The notes below the pieces were generated by a model that did not search any database, was not told the DNA's origin, and saw only the letters and a list, made by a program, of their open reading frames with translations. This document shows positions 7,925 through 16,186 of a DNA stretch of 64,000 nucleotides, in pieces. The position numbers and the translations under genes were made by a program. Source of the DNA: Variovorax sp. PAMC28562 (GTDB lineage: Bacteria > Pseudomonadota > Gammaproteobacteria > Burkholderiales > Burkholderiaceae_C); NCBI RefSeq assembly GCF_014303735.1, contig NZ_CP060296.1, positions 1,561,501 through 1,625,500 on the forward strand. Direction: 5' to 3'. Position 1 is the stretch's first letter. Each line of letters starts with the position of its first letter.

Positions 7925-9259
7925 ATGGCCTACAGCGACTTCAACATGGACAACCAGTGGTTGCCCTTCACGCCCAACCGTCACTTCAAGAAAGACCCGC
8001 GCGTTTTCGTCGCGGCCGACGGCATGGAATTCACCACGCACGACGGCAAGAAGGTCATCGACGGCATCTCGTCGCTTTGGTGCGTCGGCGCGGGGCACAA
8101 CCGCAAACCGATCAACGAAGCCATCAAGAAGCAACTCGACACGCTCGACTACGCCACGGCTTTTCAGGTGAGCAACGACAAGGCGTTCAAGGCCGCAGAA
8201 ATGATCGCCGCGATGGCGCCTGGCGACCTGAATCGCGTGCTGTTCTGCAATTCGGGCAGCGAAGCGGCAGACACCTCGATGAAGGTTGCGCTGGCCTACC
8301 ACCGCGCGCGCGGCGAAGGCCATCGCAACGTATTCATCGGCCGCGAGAAGGGCTACCACGGCGTTGGTTTCGGCGGCATGTCGGTGGGCGGCATTCCGGG
8401 CAATCGCAAGGTGTTCGGCTCGGCGTTTTTGCCACGCGTCGACCACATGCGCTTTATCCATGATCCGGTGAATCACGCCTACATCCATAACGAGGAACCG
8501 GTTTGGAACGAAGATCCGCTGGTCGAGCTCGAGTCGCGCATCCTGCCGTTGCACGATCCGAGCAACGTGGCCGCGATCATCGTGGAGCCGGTGGCGGGTT
8601 CGGCGGGCTGGTACCTGCCACCCAAGGGCTACCTGCAAAAGCTGCGTGCCATTTGCGACAAGCACGGCATCCTGCTGATCTTCGACGAGGTCATCACCGG
8701 TTTCGGCCGCATGGGCACCAACTTCGCGGCGGACTACTACGGCGTGGTGCCCGACATGCTCAACTTCGCCAAGTGCGTGACCAACGGCGTCATTCCCCTG
8801 GGCGGCGTGATCTGCCGCGACAAGCTCTACGACGCACTGATGAAGACCGACGCGCCGGAGCACGTGGTCGAGTTTTTCCATGGCTACACGTACTCCGGGC
8901 ACCCGGTGTCTTGCGCGGCAGCCATCGCCACGCTCGAGCTGTTCCAGAAAGAGCAGCTCTTCTCGCGCGCCGCCGAAATGGGCCCGGTGCTGGGCGACGC
9001 GTTCCACAGCGCCTTCAGAGGCCTGCCGAACGTCATCGGCATTCGCAGCCTGGGCCTGGCCGCCGCCGTCGAGCTGGCGCCCATCGCCGGCCTGCCGGGA
9101 AAGCGCGCCTACGACGTCTTTCTCGATTGCTTCCACAAGGGATCGCTGGTCCGGGCCGCGGGCGATGTGCTGGTGATCGCGCCGCCTTACATCGTCGAGA
9201 AATCGCACATCGACACGCTGGTCAACACGCTGGCGGATTCGATCAAGAAGTTCGCCTGA
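7925..9259 (+). CDS. Class III omega-amino acid:pyruvate aminotransferase
   Basis: A 444-residue PLP enzyme. I start it at ATG 7925 (MAYSDFNMDNQW), preceded by GGGAGCG; the open frame extends upstream without support. Motifs of the class III family are FCNSGSEAADTSMK for cofactor phosphate binding, the LLIFDEVITGFGRMG block with the PLP-interacting Asp, and a Lys-bearing segment around NFAKCVTNGVIPLGG. The closest recognisable type is beta-alanine/omega-amino acid:pyruvate transaminase, which moves an amino group from beta-alanine or omega-amino acids and amines to pyruvate. It diverges from purU over an 89-bp gap. Confidence 0.9.
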   Translation: MAYSDFNMDNQWLPFTPNRHFKKDPRVFVAADGMEFTTHDGKKVIDGISSLWCVGAGHNRKPINEAIKKQLDTLDYATAFQVSNDKAFKAAEMIAAMAPGDLNRVLFCNSGSEAADTSMKVALAYHRARGEGHRNVFIGREKGYHGVGFGGMSVGGIPGNRKVFGSAFLPRVDHMRFIHDPVNHAYIHNEEPVWNEDPLVELESRILPLHDPSNVAAIIVEPVAGSAGWYLPPKGYLQKLRAICDKHGILLIFDEVITGFGRMGTNFAADYYGVVPDMLNFAKCVTNGVIPLGGVICRDKLYDALMKTDAPEHVVEFFHGYTYSGHPVSCAAAIATLELFQKEQLFSRAAEMGPVLGDAFHSAFRGLPNVIGIRSLGLAAAVELAPIAGLPGKRAYDVFLDCFHKGSLVRAAGDVLVIAPPYIVEKSHIDTLVNTLADSIKKFA

Positions 9260-9265
9260 GCGGAC

Positions 9266-9288
9266 GCCGGCGCGGCCAATGCGCCGGC
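9266..9288. terminator. Stem-loop between convergent genes
   Basis: Perfect 8-bp stem GCCGGCGC (9266-9273) / GCGCCGGC (9281-9288) with loop GGCCAAT, lying just after the aminotransferase stop and before the 3' end of the convergent ChaN gene. There is no U-tract, so it would be a weak bidirectional terminator at best. Confidence 0.5.
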
Positions 9289-9299
9289 ACCGGCTTCCG

Positions 9300-10178
9300 T
9301 CAGCCCTTGCGCAAGGAGGCGCAGTAGTCCTTGTCGGGCAGCGCCGGGGTCATCCAGATCGCGTCGTAGCCCTTGGCCTTTCCTGCGCCGCCGGCCTGCA
9401 ACTGGATCGATCTGATCGACAGATCGGTCGGCAGATGCTGCGCCACGCCGATCGTCTTGGTCGCGTGCCCTGCGCCGCTGATCAGCAGCACCGTCTTGCC
9501 CGGCTGGCGCGCTTTGACGATAGCCTGCGCCATGGCGCGGTCGCGTGCGATCTGCACGCGGGTCATCGGGCCGATTTGCGATTCGGGCAACAGGTCGCAG
9601 TGGCCGGCGCGGACGGCAGCTTGCTGCGTTTCGCGGCCGCTGTCCGAGAGCTGCGCGTCGAGCGACACGTCGGCCATCGCGTCCTTGATACGAGCCAGCG
9701 GCAGGTTGGCGCCGACCACCGGCACGCCGGCGCGCACTGCCACCATGATGGCCGGGCCGTAGTCGTCCCAGCCCCAGGCCTTGTCGTTCCATTTCAAGGC
9801 GTCCTGAACCTGGGCTTCGGTCGCGCCGGCCGGGAGCTTGGCCGTGCCGCTACCTTCTTCCGCCATCTCGATGGCGAGCGCGGCCAGCTTGCCCTGCGTC
9901 ACCAGCGCTTCCACCGCCTCGCGTTCGATGCGGTGATGGTCGGCCGCGTCGTGCTGCTCCCCCAGCAGGATGACGTCGGCAGGCATCAAAGCGTCGATGC
10001 GCCGTGCGACGGGGACGTCGGCAGCGACGGTGCTGGGAGCGCCGGGGAGCATCGAGCAGCCGGCAAGCCACAAGGCGGCGCCGAACGAGACAACCAAAAG
10101 ACGAGATGAAGTCCGCAACGAGGCCAGCCATCGAAACCGCATTGCGGACAAACGAGCCGAAGAATTGAGCGAATGCAT
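9300..10178 (-). CDS. ChaN-family (DUF399) haem-binding lipoprotein
   Basis: A 292-residue protein with an N-terminal signal ending in lipobox LAGC (C41 counted from ATG 10178; a second ATG 12 codons later gives C29), so it is probably membrane-anchored. The ChaN/DUF399 core follows: VILLGEQHDAADHH near the start, internal AIEMAEEG and KWGWDDYGP-type segments, and VLLISGAGHATKTIGV near the end. Family members include ChaN of Campylobacter, an iron-regulated lipoprotein that binds haem. The role here, in haem or iron handling, is by homology only. Confidence 0.85.
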   Translation of the reverse strand: MHSLNSSARLSAMRFRWLASLRTSSRLLVVSFGAALWLAGCSMLPGAPSTVAADVPVARRIDALMPADVILLGEQHDAADHHRIEREAVEALVTQGKLAALAIEMAEEGSGTAKLPAGATEAQVQDALKWNDKAWGWDDYGPAIMVAVRAGVPVVGANLPLARIKDAMADVSLDAQLSDSGRETQQAAVRAGHCDLLPESQIGPMTRVQIARDRAMAQAIVKARQPGKTVLLISGAGHATKTIGVAQHLPTDLSIRSIQLQAGGAGKAKGYDAIWMTPALPDKDYCASLRKG

Positions 10179-10258
10179 CTGCGAATACTAGCGAGGAGCG
10201 AGGAAAGGAGCGCGCGGTTCAATCCATCTTGGCTCAGGCGCCGACTCGACGAATGCTC

Positions 10259-10570
10259 TCAATGAACGAGTACCGGTTTCTGCGCCAGCTCCGCATAGCC
10301 CTCGAGCGTGTCTTCGACTTCTTCCTGCGTTGGCGTGTTGATCTGCCAGGCAGTGATCTGTTGCTGGAACAGTTCGGCCCACGAGCCGTCGAGGTAGACC
10401 TCTTTGCCCGAGCGCTTGTCGACGATCTCGAAACCGTGGCGCGCCAGCACCGGCAGGTGCGGCGCCAGCGGCTTGTCGCCCTCTGTGGGCTGCACGTGCA
10501 CGACCGCGTACGCGTCGGAGTCGTACAGCATGTGCATGGCGGAACTGGAAAGGATGTCGAGAGCGTTCAT
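10259..10570 (-). CDS. DUF3567 family protein
   Basis: A 103-residue acidic protein without signal or membrane segments. It is recognisable as the beta-proteobacterial DUF3567 family from MHMLYDSDAYAVVHV near the start, FEIVDKRSGKEVYLDG in the middle and the C-terminal acidic helix TQEEVEDTLEGY. Function is unknown. The family is small, cytosolic and conserved across Burkholderiales. It precedes the ChaN gene on the same strand by 80 nt. Confidence 0.8.
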   Translation of the reverse strand: MNALDILSSSAMHMLYDSDAYAVVHVQPTEGDKPLAPHLPVLARHGFEIVDKRSGKEVYLDGSWAELFQQQITAWQINTPTQEEVEDTLEGYAELAQKPVLVH

Positions 10571-10680
10571 GGAGGTTAGATAGCAATCAACGCGCCAGTT
10601 TCAAGAATGGATCGCAAAAACAGGATTTTCGAGCGATTTTCCGGCGCGCAGACTTGCACCGATTGGTTTGCAACCCGCGC

Positions 10681-11940
10681 TCAACCTGGCGGCTTCATCG
10701 CAAGTTGTTCGCGCAGTTGCATGTCGGCGAAGTCGCCGTTGGGCTGGGTTTGCTTGATGCGGACGGGCAGGTAGCCGAGGTCTGGCGCCAGCCACAGCTC
10801 GATCCGGTCGTCGAATTCGCGACGCGCGCTGCGCGTCAATTTGCGCACCGTGAAATCGCCGGCCGGCAGGCTCAACTTCTCTTCGCCCTCGACATTGAAG
10901 GTCCAGATCTCGGCATCGCGCGAGCTGACCGTCTGGACCGAAATGGCGCTGCCGGCCGGATAGCGCGCCGGATCGCCGGCCAGCATCGCACCGAGCTGCA
11001 GCACCACGCTCAGTCGGTCCTGCGCGCCGGCCAGCAAAGGCACACTGGGCGCGTTGTTGCTGAAGACCACCTTGCCTTGGTCGCGCACGAAATGCGAGGC
11101 GATCTCGGTTTTGCGATTGTCTGAAAAGCGCTGCGGCTCGATACCGGTCGGTCCGATCACGCCGCTGCTGTGCTGGGTGCGCAGCGTGCGGAACAAAAAA
11201 GTGAGCGCCAGGCGCGCGTCGTAGGCGTTGCCGTCCTGCAGCCAGTCGAGCCGCCCGAAAACCCCCTGCATCGGCGACGTGCCTTGCTGGCCGGTCACGG
11301 CGAAGGCGAGTTGCACGGAACCGGGCACGCGCAAGGCCGTCGGGCCGGTCATGGCGCCTTGCGGGCTCGTGCCGCTGCCGGCGTTGCCTGCGGAGGCTGC
11401 GCCGCCGGAGCCGCCCGGCGCACTGGCGGCGGCTTCGGGCGCTGTTGCAGCCGTGGTGTCGGCGGGCGTCGGTTCGACGGCCGGCGCCTTGGCCGCTGGC
11501 TCGATCACGGGTTCGACGGCAGGCTGCGGCACGGCCTCATTCGGCGGTGGTGGTGGCCGCGGCGTTTCGACAGGCGCGCGTGGCTTGGGCGGCGTGATCG
11601 TCCGCGCGGCGCGTGGGTGTACCGGTTTTGGCGCGGACGCTGCTGCGGGCGTGCCTGCTTGTGCGGGCGTGGCAGCAGAACCAGCAGCAGGCTCCGCACT
11701 CGGCGGCGGCGCGATCACGATGGTCCGCGTGCTGAACTTGCCGGCCAGCGGTGCCGGCTGTGGACCGACGGCCATCGGCGTCAGTCCGAGCAGCGCGAGG
11801 TGGACCAGGGCGACCGCCAGCGTCACCGTCACCAGCGCGCGCCAGGGCGGCCGCGGCAGGTCGGGCAAGGGAGGAGCGGTCAACGATGACGACATGACGA
11901 ATGGAGTGAAGCGCAAGGCAGCAGGTTCACCTTGTGTCAT
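10681..11940 (-). CDS. DUF3108 domain protein with TonB-like anchored, Ala/Pro-rich N-terminus
   Basis: A 419-residue protein. One transmembrane helix (about residues 32-57, WRALVTVTLAVALVHLALL) is followed by a ~140-residue Ala/Pro/Gly-rich linker reminiscent of TonB periplasmic spacers. A C-terminal DUF3108 domain follows, from about residue 205: GSVQLAFAVTGQQG, then FGRLDWLQDGNAYDARL and ELWLAPDLGYLPVRIKQTQPNGD. DUF3108 proteins are envelope proteins of unknown function. ATG 11895 is an alternative start giving 404 residues; neither has a strong ribosome-binding site. It is probably inner-membrane anchored with a periplasmic domain. Confidence 0.82.
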   Translation of the reverse strand: MTQGEPAALRFTPFVMSSSLTAPPLPDLPRPPWRALVTVTLAVALVHLALLGLTPMAVGPQPAPLAGKFSTRTIVIAPPPSAEPAAGSAATPAQAGTPAAASAPKPVHPRAARTITPPKPRAPVETPRPPPPPNEAVPQPAVEPVIEPAAKAPAVEPTPADTTAATAPEAAASAPGGSGGAASAGNAGSGTSPQGAMTGPTALRVPGSVQLAFAVTGQQGTSPMQGVFGRLDWLQDGNAYDARLALTFLFRTLRTQHSSGVIGPTGIEPQRFSDNRKTEIASHFVRDQGKVVFSNNAPSVPLLAGAQDRLSVVLQLGAMLAGDPARYPAGSAISVQTVSSRDAEIWTFNVEGEEKLSLPAGDFTVRKLTRSARREFDDRIELWLAPDLGYLPVRIKQTQPNGDFADMQLREQLAMKPPG

Positions 11941-12011
11941 GAGCTCACTCGGTAAACTGCCGCCGCCGAGACAGTTTCTCCAGTTTCCCAGATTAGCAAG
12001 CCGCCACCATC

Positions 12012-13124
12012 ATGAAACTCGCCACCCTGAAGGACGGCTCCCGCGACGGGCAGTTGGTCGTCGTGTCCCGTGACCTTACGCTCGCCCACTACGCCACCGG
12101 CATCGCCAGCCGGCTGCAGCAGGTGCTCGACGACTGGGGCTTCATGAGCCCGCAGCTGCAGGACCTGTACGACGCGCTCAACCAAGGCCGCGCACGCCAT
12201 GCGTTTCCGTTCGATGCGGCGCAGTGCATGGCGCCGTTGCCACGGGCCTATCAATGGGCCGACGGTTCGGCGTACCTCAACCACGTTGAACTGGTGCGCC
12301 AGGCCCGCAACGCCGAAGTGCCAGAAAGCTTCTACGCCGACCCGTTGATGTACCAGGGCGGCAGCGATGATTTCCTCGGTGCGATGGACGAGGTGCCGGT
12401 GCCCAGCGAATCGATGGGCATCGACTTCGAAGCCGAAATCGCGGTCGTCACCGGCGACGTGAAGATGGGCGCGAGTCCCGAGCAGGCGCTCGACGGCATT
12501 CGCCTCGTGATGCTGGCCAACGATGTCAGCCTGCGCAACCTGATTCCTGCCGAACTCGCCAAGGGCTTCGGCTTTTTCCAGAGCAAGCCGGCCACCGCAT
12601 TCAGCCCTGTGGCCGTCACGCTCGACGAGATCGGCACTGCCTGGCAAGACGGCCGCGTGCACCTGCGGCTGGAGAGCACCTGGAACGGCCGCAAGGTCGG
12701 CCTGTGCGATGCCGGACCGGAGATGACCTTCCACTTCGGCCAACTGATCGCGCATATCGCGAAGACACGCAACGTGCGCGCGGGCAGCATCGTCGGCAGC
12801 GGCACGGTAAGCAACAAGGGCGTCGAAAAAGACGGCCGCATGGACTGGCCGAAGGGCTATTCGTGCATCGCCGAAAAGCGCTGCATCGAGACCATTCAAG
12901 ACGGCGCGCCCGCGACCGAGTTCATGAAGTTTGGCGACACCATCAAGATCGAGATGAAGGGGCTGGACGGCAAGTCGCTGTTCGGTGCGATCGATCAGGA
13001 GATCGTGATGGCGGGGGAGGTGGCTTTGGCCAATGTGACCAGAACCAGGCGCGGGGCGAAGTCGTTGACGGACGCGGAGGAGGCGGCTGCGGGTTTGGAC
13101 GCCGAAGAAAACAAGGACTCGTGA
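12012..13124 (+). CDS. Fumarylacetoacetate hydrolase-family protein
   Basis: A 370-residue protein with a short FAH N-terminal domain (MKLATLKDGSRDGQL) and the FAH catalytic fold from about residue 80. The metal-binding acidic residues lie in IDFEAEIAVVTGD, then FGFFQSKPATAFSPVAVTLDEIG and GSIVGSGTVSNKG. Such enzymes hydrolyse C-C bonds of acylpyruvates or hydrate/decarboxylate related dioxo acids. True fumarylacetoacetase is possible, but no homogentisate-pathway genes are adjacent, so the substrate is open. The C-terminal ~25 residues are a charged extension (DAEEAAAGLDAEENKD). Confidence 0.85.
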   Translation: MKLATLKDGSRDGQLVVVSRDLTLAHYATGIASRLQQVLDDWGFMSPQLQDLYDALNQGRARHAFPFDAAQCMAPLPRAYQWADGSAYLNHVELVRQARNAEVPESFYADPLMYQGGSDDFLGAMDEVPVPSESMGIDFEAEIAVVTGDVKMGASPEQALDGIRLVMLANDVSLRNLIPAELAKGFGFFQSKPATAFSPVAVTLDEIGTAWQDGRVHLRLESTWNGRKVGLCDAGPEMTFHFGQLIAHIAKTRNVRAGSIVGSGTVSNKGVEKDGRMDWPKGYSCIAEKRCIETIQDGAPATEFMKFGDTIKIEMKGLDGKSLFGAIDQEIVMAGEVALANVTRTRRGAKSLTDAEEAAAGLDAEENKDS

Positions 13125-13144
13125 ACAACTGGTGAGTGCGACCT

Positions 13145-13162
13145 GTTGCCGAAGGTGGCAAC
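13145..13162 (+). other. Stem-loop after the FAH-family gene
   Basis: Perfect 6-bp stem GTTGCC / GGCAAC with a 6-nt loop, 20 nt after the stop codon. Not followed by a U-tract. It may contribute to 3' end formation. Confidence 0.3.
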
Positions 13163-13285
13163 TCGATTTCCGCCCTTATCATCCCCGCCAGCTGCGCACG
13201 GGGCATTCGACCCTGAGCAGCTTTCGTGCGATGGCAGCCGTCATGCGGCTTCACGCAAATCAAAAAAGATCAGGGAGTTTTTCCA

Positions 13286-14053
13286 ATGCGTACGTTTACC
13301 TTGGCCGCCATCGTCGCGGCCACCACCCTTGTTGTCGGCTGCGAGACCATGAAGACGATGGACACAGCCAAGCTGACCGATGCCGGCAGTACGGCTTACA
13401 AGGCCATGTCGTTGAGCGATGGCGATATCGCTTCGATGTCGGACCAGTCGTGCGCCGCCATGGACCAGAAGAGCCAGATCGCCGCGCCCTCCAGCAAGTA
13501 CGCGGTTCGCCTCGCACAGGTGGTGCGCGGCATGCCCACCAGCGTCAACGGCAAGACCGCCAACTACAAGGTCTACACAACCCCGAGCGTCAATGCCTGG
13601 GCCATGGCCAACGGGTGCATCCGCGTCTACAGCGGCCTGATGGACCTGATGAACGACGACGAGTTGCGCGGTGTGATCGGCCATGAAATCGGTCACGTGG
13701 CGCTGGGTCATTCGAAGGCGCGCATGCAGACGGCCTATGCCGCTTCTGCAGTCCGTGGCCTGGCGGCATCGGCCGGAGGTGTGGCAGCGGCTCTGTCGCA
13801 ATCGCAGGCCGGTGATCTGGGCGAAAAGTTCATCAACGCGCAGTTTTCGCAGTCGCAGGAAAGCGCTGCCGACAACTACTCTTTCGATTTGCTGACGTCC
13901 AGCAAGCTCGAGCGCAAGGGGCTGGTTACGAGCTTTCAGAAGCTCGCGAAGTTGAGCGGCACGGCCAGCACCGGCAGCTCGATGATGAGTTCGCATCCGC
14001 CATCGGCCGATCGCGCAGCGGCCATGCAAAAGCGGCTGGACAGCGGCAAGTAA
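13286..14053 (+). CDS. M48-family zinc metalloprotease lipoprotein
   Basis: A 255-residue protein starting at ATG 13286 behind AGGGAG. The signal peptide ends in VVGC, giving lipidated C19. The zinc site HEIGH lies at residues 133-137, with the third-ligand motif ESAADNYSF downstream. Size and order match the small single-domain M48 lipoproteins (LoiP/YcaL-like) that degrade misfolded outer-membrane proteins in the periplasm. The open frame extends upstream to 13226 but without a ribosome-binding site. Protease class is firm; the physiological substrate is inferred from relatives. Confidence 0.9.
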   Translation: MRTFTLAAIVAATTLVVGCETMKTMDTAKLTDAGSTAYKAMSLSDGDIASMSDQSCAAMDQKSQIAAPSSKYAVRLAQVVRGMPTSVNGKTANYKVYTTPSVNAWAMANGCIRVYSGLMDLMNDDELRGVIGHEIGHVALGHSKARMQTAYAASAVRGLAASAGGVAAALSQSQAGDLGEKFINAQFSQSQESAADNYSFDLLTSSKLERKGLVTSFQKLAKLSGTASTGSSMMSSHPPSADRAAAMQKRLDSGK

Positions 14054-14076
14054 GTTCGAGACAGCCGCAGGCGTAG

Positions 14077-15249
14077 CTACTTCGCGAACGCCTTGCGCGA
14101 CCCGTCTTCGAAGACTTCGTCGTCGCGCTGCAGCTTGCCGTTCTCGTCGAACGCACGTTCCCGCGTGACGCGGCCCTTGTCGTCGTAGACCGATTCGGCG
14201 ACCAGCACGCCGTTGTCGTTGAAGCTCTGGTGCGTGCCGATCGGCATCTGCCGCGACGAGCGGCCGGCCGCAAGGTAGCGTCCTTGCATAGATCGCTGTC
14301 CGTTGTCATGGATTTGCGCCATGTCGACAGTGCGCGCGTCGCCCGTCCCCGCGTAGACCGACTTGCTGCGCGGCTGCCCATTCAGATAGAAGCTGTCGTC
14401 GATCAACGGTTCGGCGGCAGCGTTCCAACGCTGGTCGCGCACCAGCGAGCCTTGCTCCGAGAACTCTTGCTCGCGCTGCTTGACGGCGCCGCGTTCGACC
14501 AGCAACTAGAGTACCTCGCGCCGCTTCACACCTTCGGAGGAAAAGCGTCGCTCGGTGCGTTGGTTGCCCACGATCTCATCTTGCGTCTGGGGTTTGCCGT
14601 TGTCGTACAGGTTTTCGTTGCGCACGCGCTTGCCCGCGGCATAAGAGACGCGCATGCGCACCGTGCCTTTGCCATCGAACAACTCGACCTGCGACGGTGT
14701 ACCGGCCGAAGCAAAGCCGCACAACTTGCTGTCGTCGATGACCGGTGCCAGCACGGGTTTGTCGGCACAACGCAGCGCCGACAACTGGCCGCGCTCCGTG
14801 TATTCGATATACGCACGTTCGCCGCTGCTGCCGGCCTCGGAGGACGCAAAACTCAGTCGCCGCAATTGCCCACTGGGATAGAAGCCGCGCACCAGCCCGA
14901 CTTCGCTGCCATCGCTGTACACCGCGTCGCGCAGCATTTGGCCGGTGGCGGGGACGAACTCCCTCGCGCGGCCGTCCATGTTGCCCTTGGCGTTGACGCT
15001 GTGCTCTTTCAACAGCTTGCCTTTTTCGTAGTAGCGCACGATGCCCATGAAGACGCCGTTCTGCAACTGCTGCTCGCGTTGCACCTCGCCGGTGTCGCGG
15101 TCCTTGCAGCGGATGAGGCCGGTCTTTCCAGCCGTGGTGTTGCCGTTGGACGTGTTGATGGGTGCGCCGTCGAGCTCGCAGTCCTGTATGGCGTGTGCGG
15201 CGCCAGCGGCACCCACAAGACACGCGCCGATGAAAGCCAGCCGCCTCAC
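14077..15249 (-). pseudogene. Exported YwqK-like (MORN-type repeat) protein split by an in-frame TAG
   Basis: Two consecutive same-frame segments separated only by TAG (14508-14506). The first (247 aa) starts at GTG 15249, overlapping the VOC stop as GTGA, and has a signal peptide (MRRLAF..AAGAAHA). The second (142 aa) opens at TTG 14505 directly after the stop. Both carry the repeats of YwqK/MORN-like proteins: G-x-L/V-x-x-E/R-x-x-Y blocks such as YDDKGRVTRERAF, NENLYDNGKPQ and YYEKGKLLKEH. Read through, the product would be about 389 aa. A GAGG sequence lies 8 nt before TTG 14505, so reinitiation into two polypeptides is possible; otherwise this is a nonsense-mutated pseudogene or a sequencing error. 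YwqK-type proteins are often labelled antitoxins, but export argues against that here. Confidence 0.75.
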
Positions 15250-15659
15250 TTGTCGTAGACCGTAGCGAGCGAGCGAAAGCCCTTGACCTCGATCGGATTG
15301 CCGAACGGGTCGCAAAAGAACATGGTCCATTGCTCGCCTGGCTGGCCTTCGAAGCGAACCTGCGGCTCCAGCACGAAGTCGGTGTGCGCCGCTTCGAGCC
15401 GCGCCGCCATCGCCTTCCAGTCGGGCAGTTCAAGCGCCAGGCCAAAGTGCGGCATCGGCACCATCACGTCGCCGACGCGGCCGGTGTTGGTGGTTGCGAA
15501 AGGCTCACCCAGATGCAATGAAATCTGGTGGCCGAAGAAGTCGAAATCGACCCAGGTGTCGGTGCTGCGGCCTTCGGTGCAGCCGAGCACGCCGCCATAG
15601 AAGCGACGGGCGACATCGAGGTCGCGCACATGAAAGGCCAGATGAAAAATGGTGTGCAT
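15246..15659 (-). CDS. VOC (glyoxalase/dioxygenase-like) family protein
   Basis: A 137-residue protein from ATG 15659 (MHTIFHLAFHVRDL). Two beta-alpha-beta-beta-beta modules typical of vicinal-oxygen-chelate proteins are visible: FHLAFHVRDLDVARRFYGGVLG in the first half and FCDPFGNPIEVKGF near the end. Candidate metal ligands are His in the first strand, His in HQISLHLG and Glu in IEVKG. Likely a small metal-dependent lyase/dioxygenase or isomerase with unknown substrate. Its stop overlaps the GTG start of the YwqK-like gene, so the two are translationally coupled. Confidence 0.82.
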   Translation of the reverse strand: MHTIFHLAFHVRDLDVARRFYGGVLGCTEGRSTDTWVDFDFFGHQISLHLGEPFATTNTGRVGDVMVPMPHFGLALELPDWKAMAARLEAAHTDFVLEPQVRFEGQPGEQWTMFFCDPFGNPIEVKGFRSLATVYDK

Positions 15660-15713
15660 GAGAGGTCTCGATCGCTGGAAAGCGGAGTGTGCCTCAAGCC
15701 ATAATCGCAACCG

Positions 15714-16085
15714 ATGTTCACCCCGCGCCGCCCTCGCTTCCACGTGCAGTTTCTTGCGCGCCTGGTGCTGGCGTGGTTTGCGCTGTCGCTCGGCGTGGCC
15801 ATCGCGTCACCCGTCGTCAACCCGCAGGCGATGGAACTGGTGTGTTCGAGCGCCGGCGCGTTCAAGGTCGTGGTGCAAACCGACGATGGCGCGCAAGACC
15901 TGGGCACCATGCACATGGATTGCCCGCTGTGCATGCTCGCTGGTGCGCCGCCGCCTTTGCCGGTGGTCGCGGCCATCGCGCTTGCGTTGCCGCTCGGCCG
16001 GGCGGTGCAATCGATTCCGGCCGCGCGCATCGCCGCGGCCACTGCCGCGCCGCCACCGGCGCGCGCGCCGCCCGCTTTCTCCTGA
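15714..16085 (+). CDS. DUF2946 family exported protein
   Basis: A 123-residue protein with a long hydrophobic N-terminal segment (LARLVLAWFALSLGVAIASP) as signal or anchor, then a Cys/Met/His cluster in MHMDCPLCM, a conserved DUF2946 feature that resembles a copper site. A Pro/Ala-rich tail with a second hydrophobic stretch follows. DUF2946 genes commonly accompany TonB receptors and YcnI/PCu(A)C genes, as here, which suggests involvement in copper acquisition or homeostasis. That function is inference from motif and neighbourhood. Confidence 0.8.
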   Translation: MFTPRRPRFHVQFLARLVLAWFALSLGVAIASPVVNPQAMELVCSSAGAFKVVVQTDDGAQDLGTMHMDCPLCMLAGAPPPLPVVAAIALALPLGRAVQSIPAARIAAATAAPPPARAPPAFS

Positions 16086-16155
16086 TCCTCTTGTCGATGT
16101 CGTAGCGCGCTGCGCCCGAAGAGGGTGCCGCGTCGCCGCCTTCCTTGCAATGGAG

Positions 16156-16173
16156 CGTCGCCTCGTGGCGACG
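16156..16173 (+). promoter_or_regulatory. Leader hairpin before the TonB-receptor start
   Basis: Perfect 7-bp stem CGTCGCC (16156-16162) / GGCGACG (16167-16173) with loop TCGT. It ends 1 nt before the GGAGA ribosome-binding site (16175-16179) of the TTG start at 16187. The placement could modulate ribosome access. No known riboswitch was recognised. Confidence 0.4.
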
Positions 16174-16186
16174 TGGAGAATTTCAC

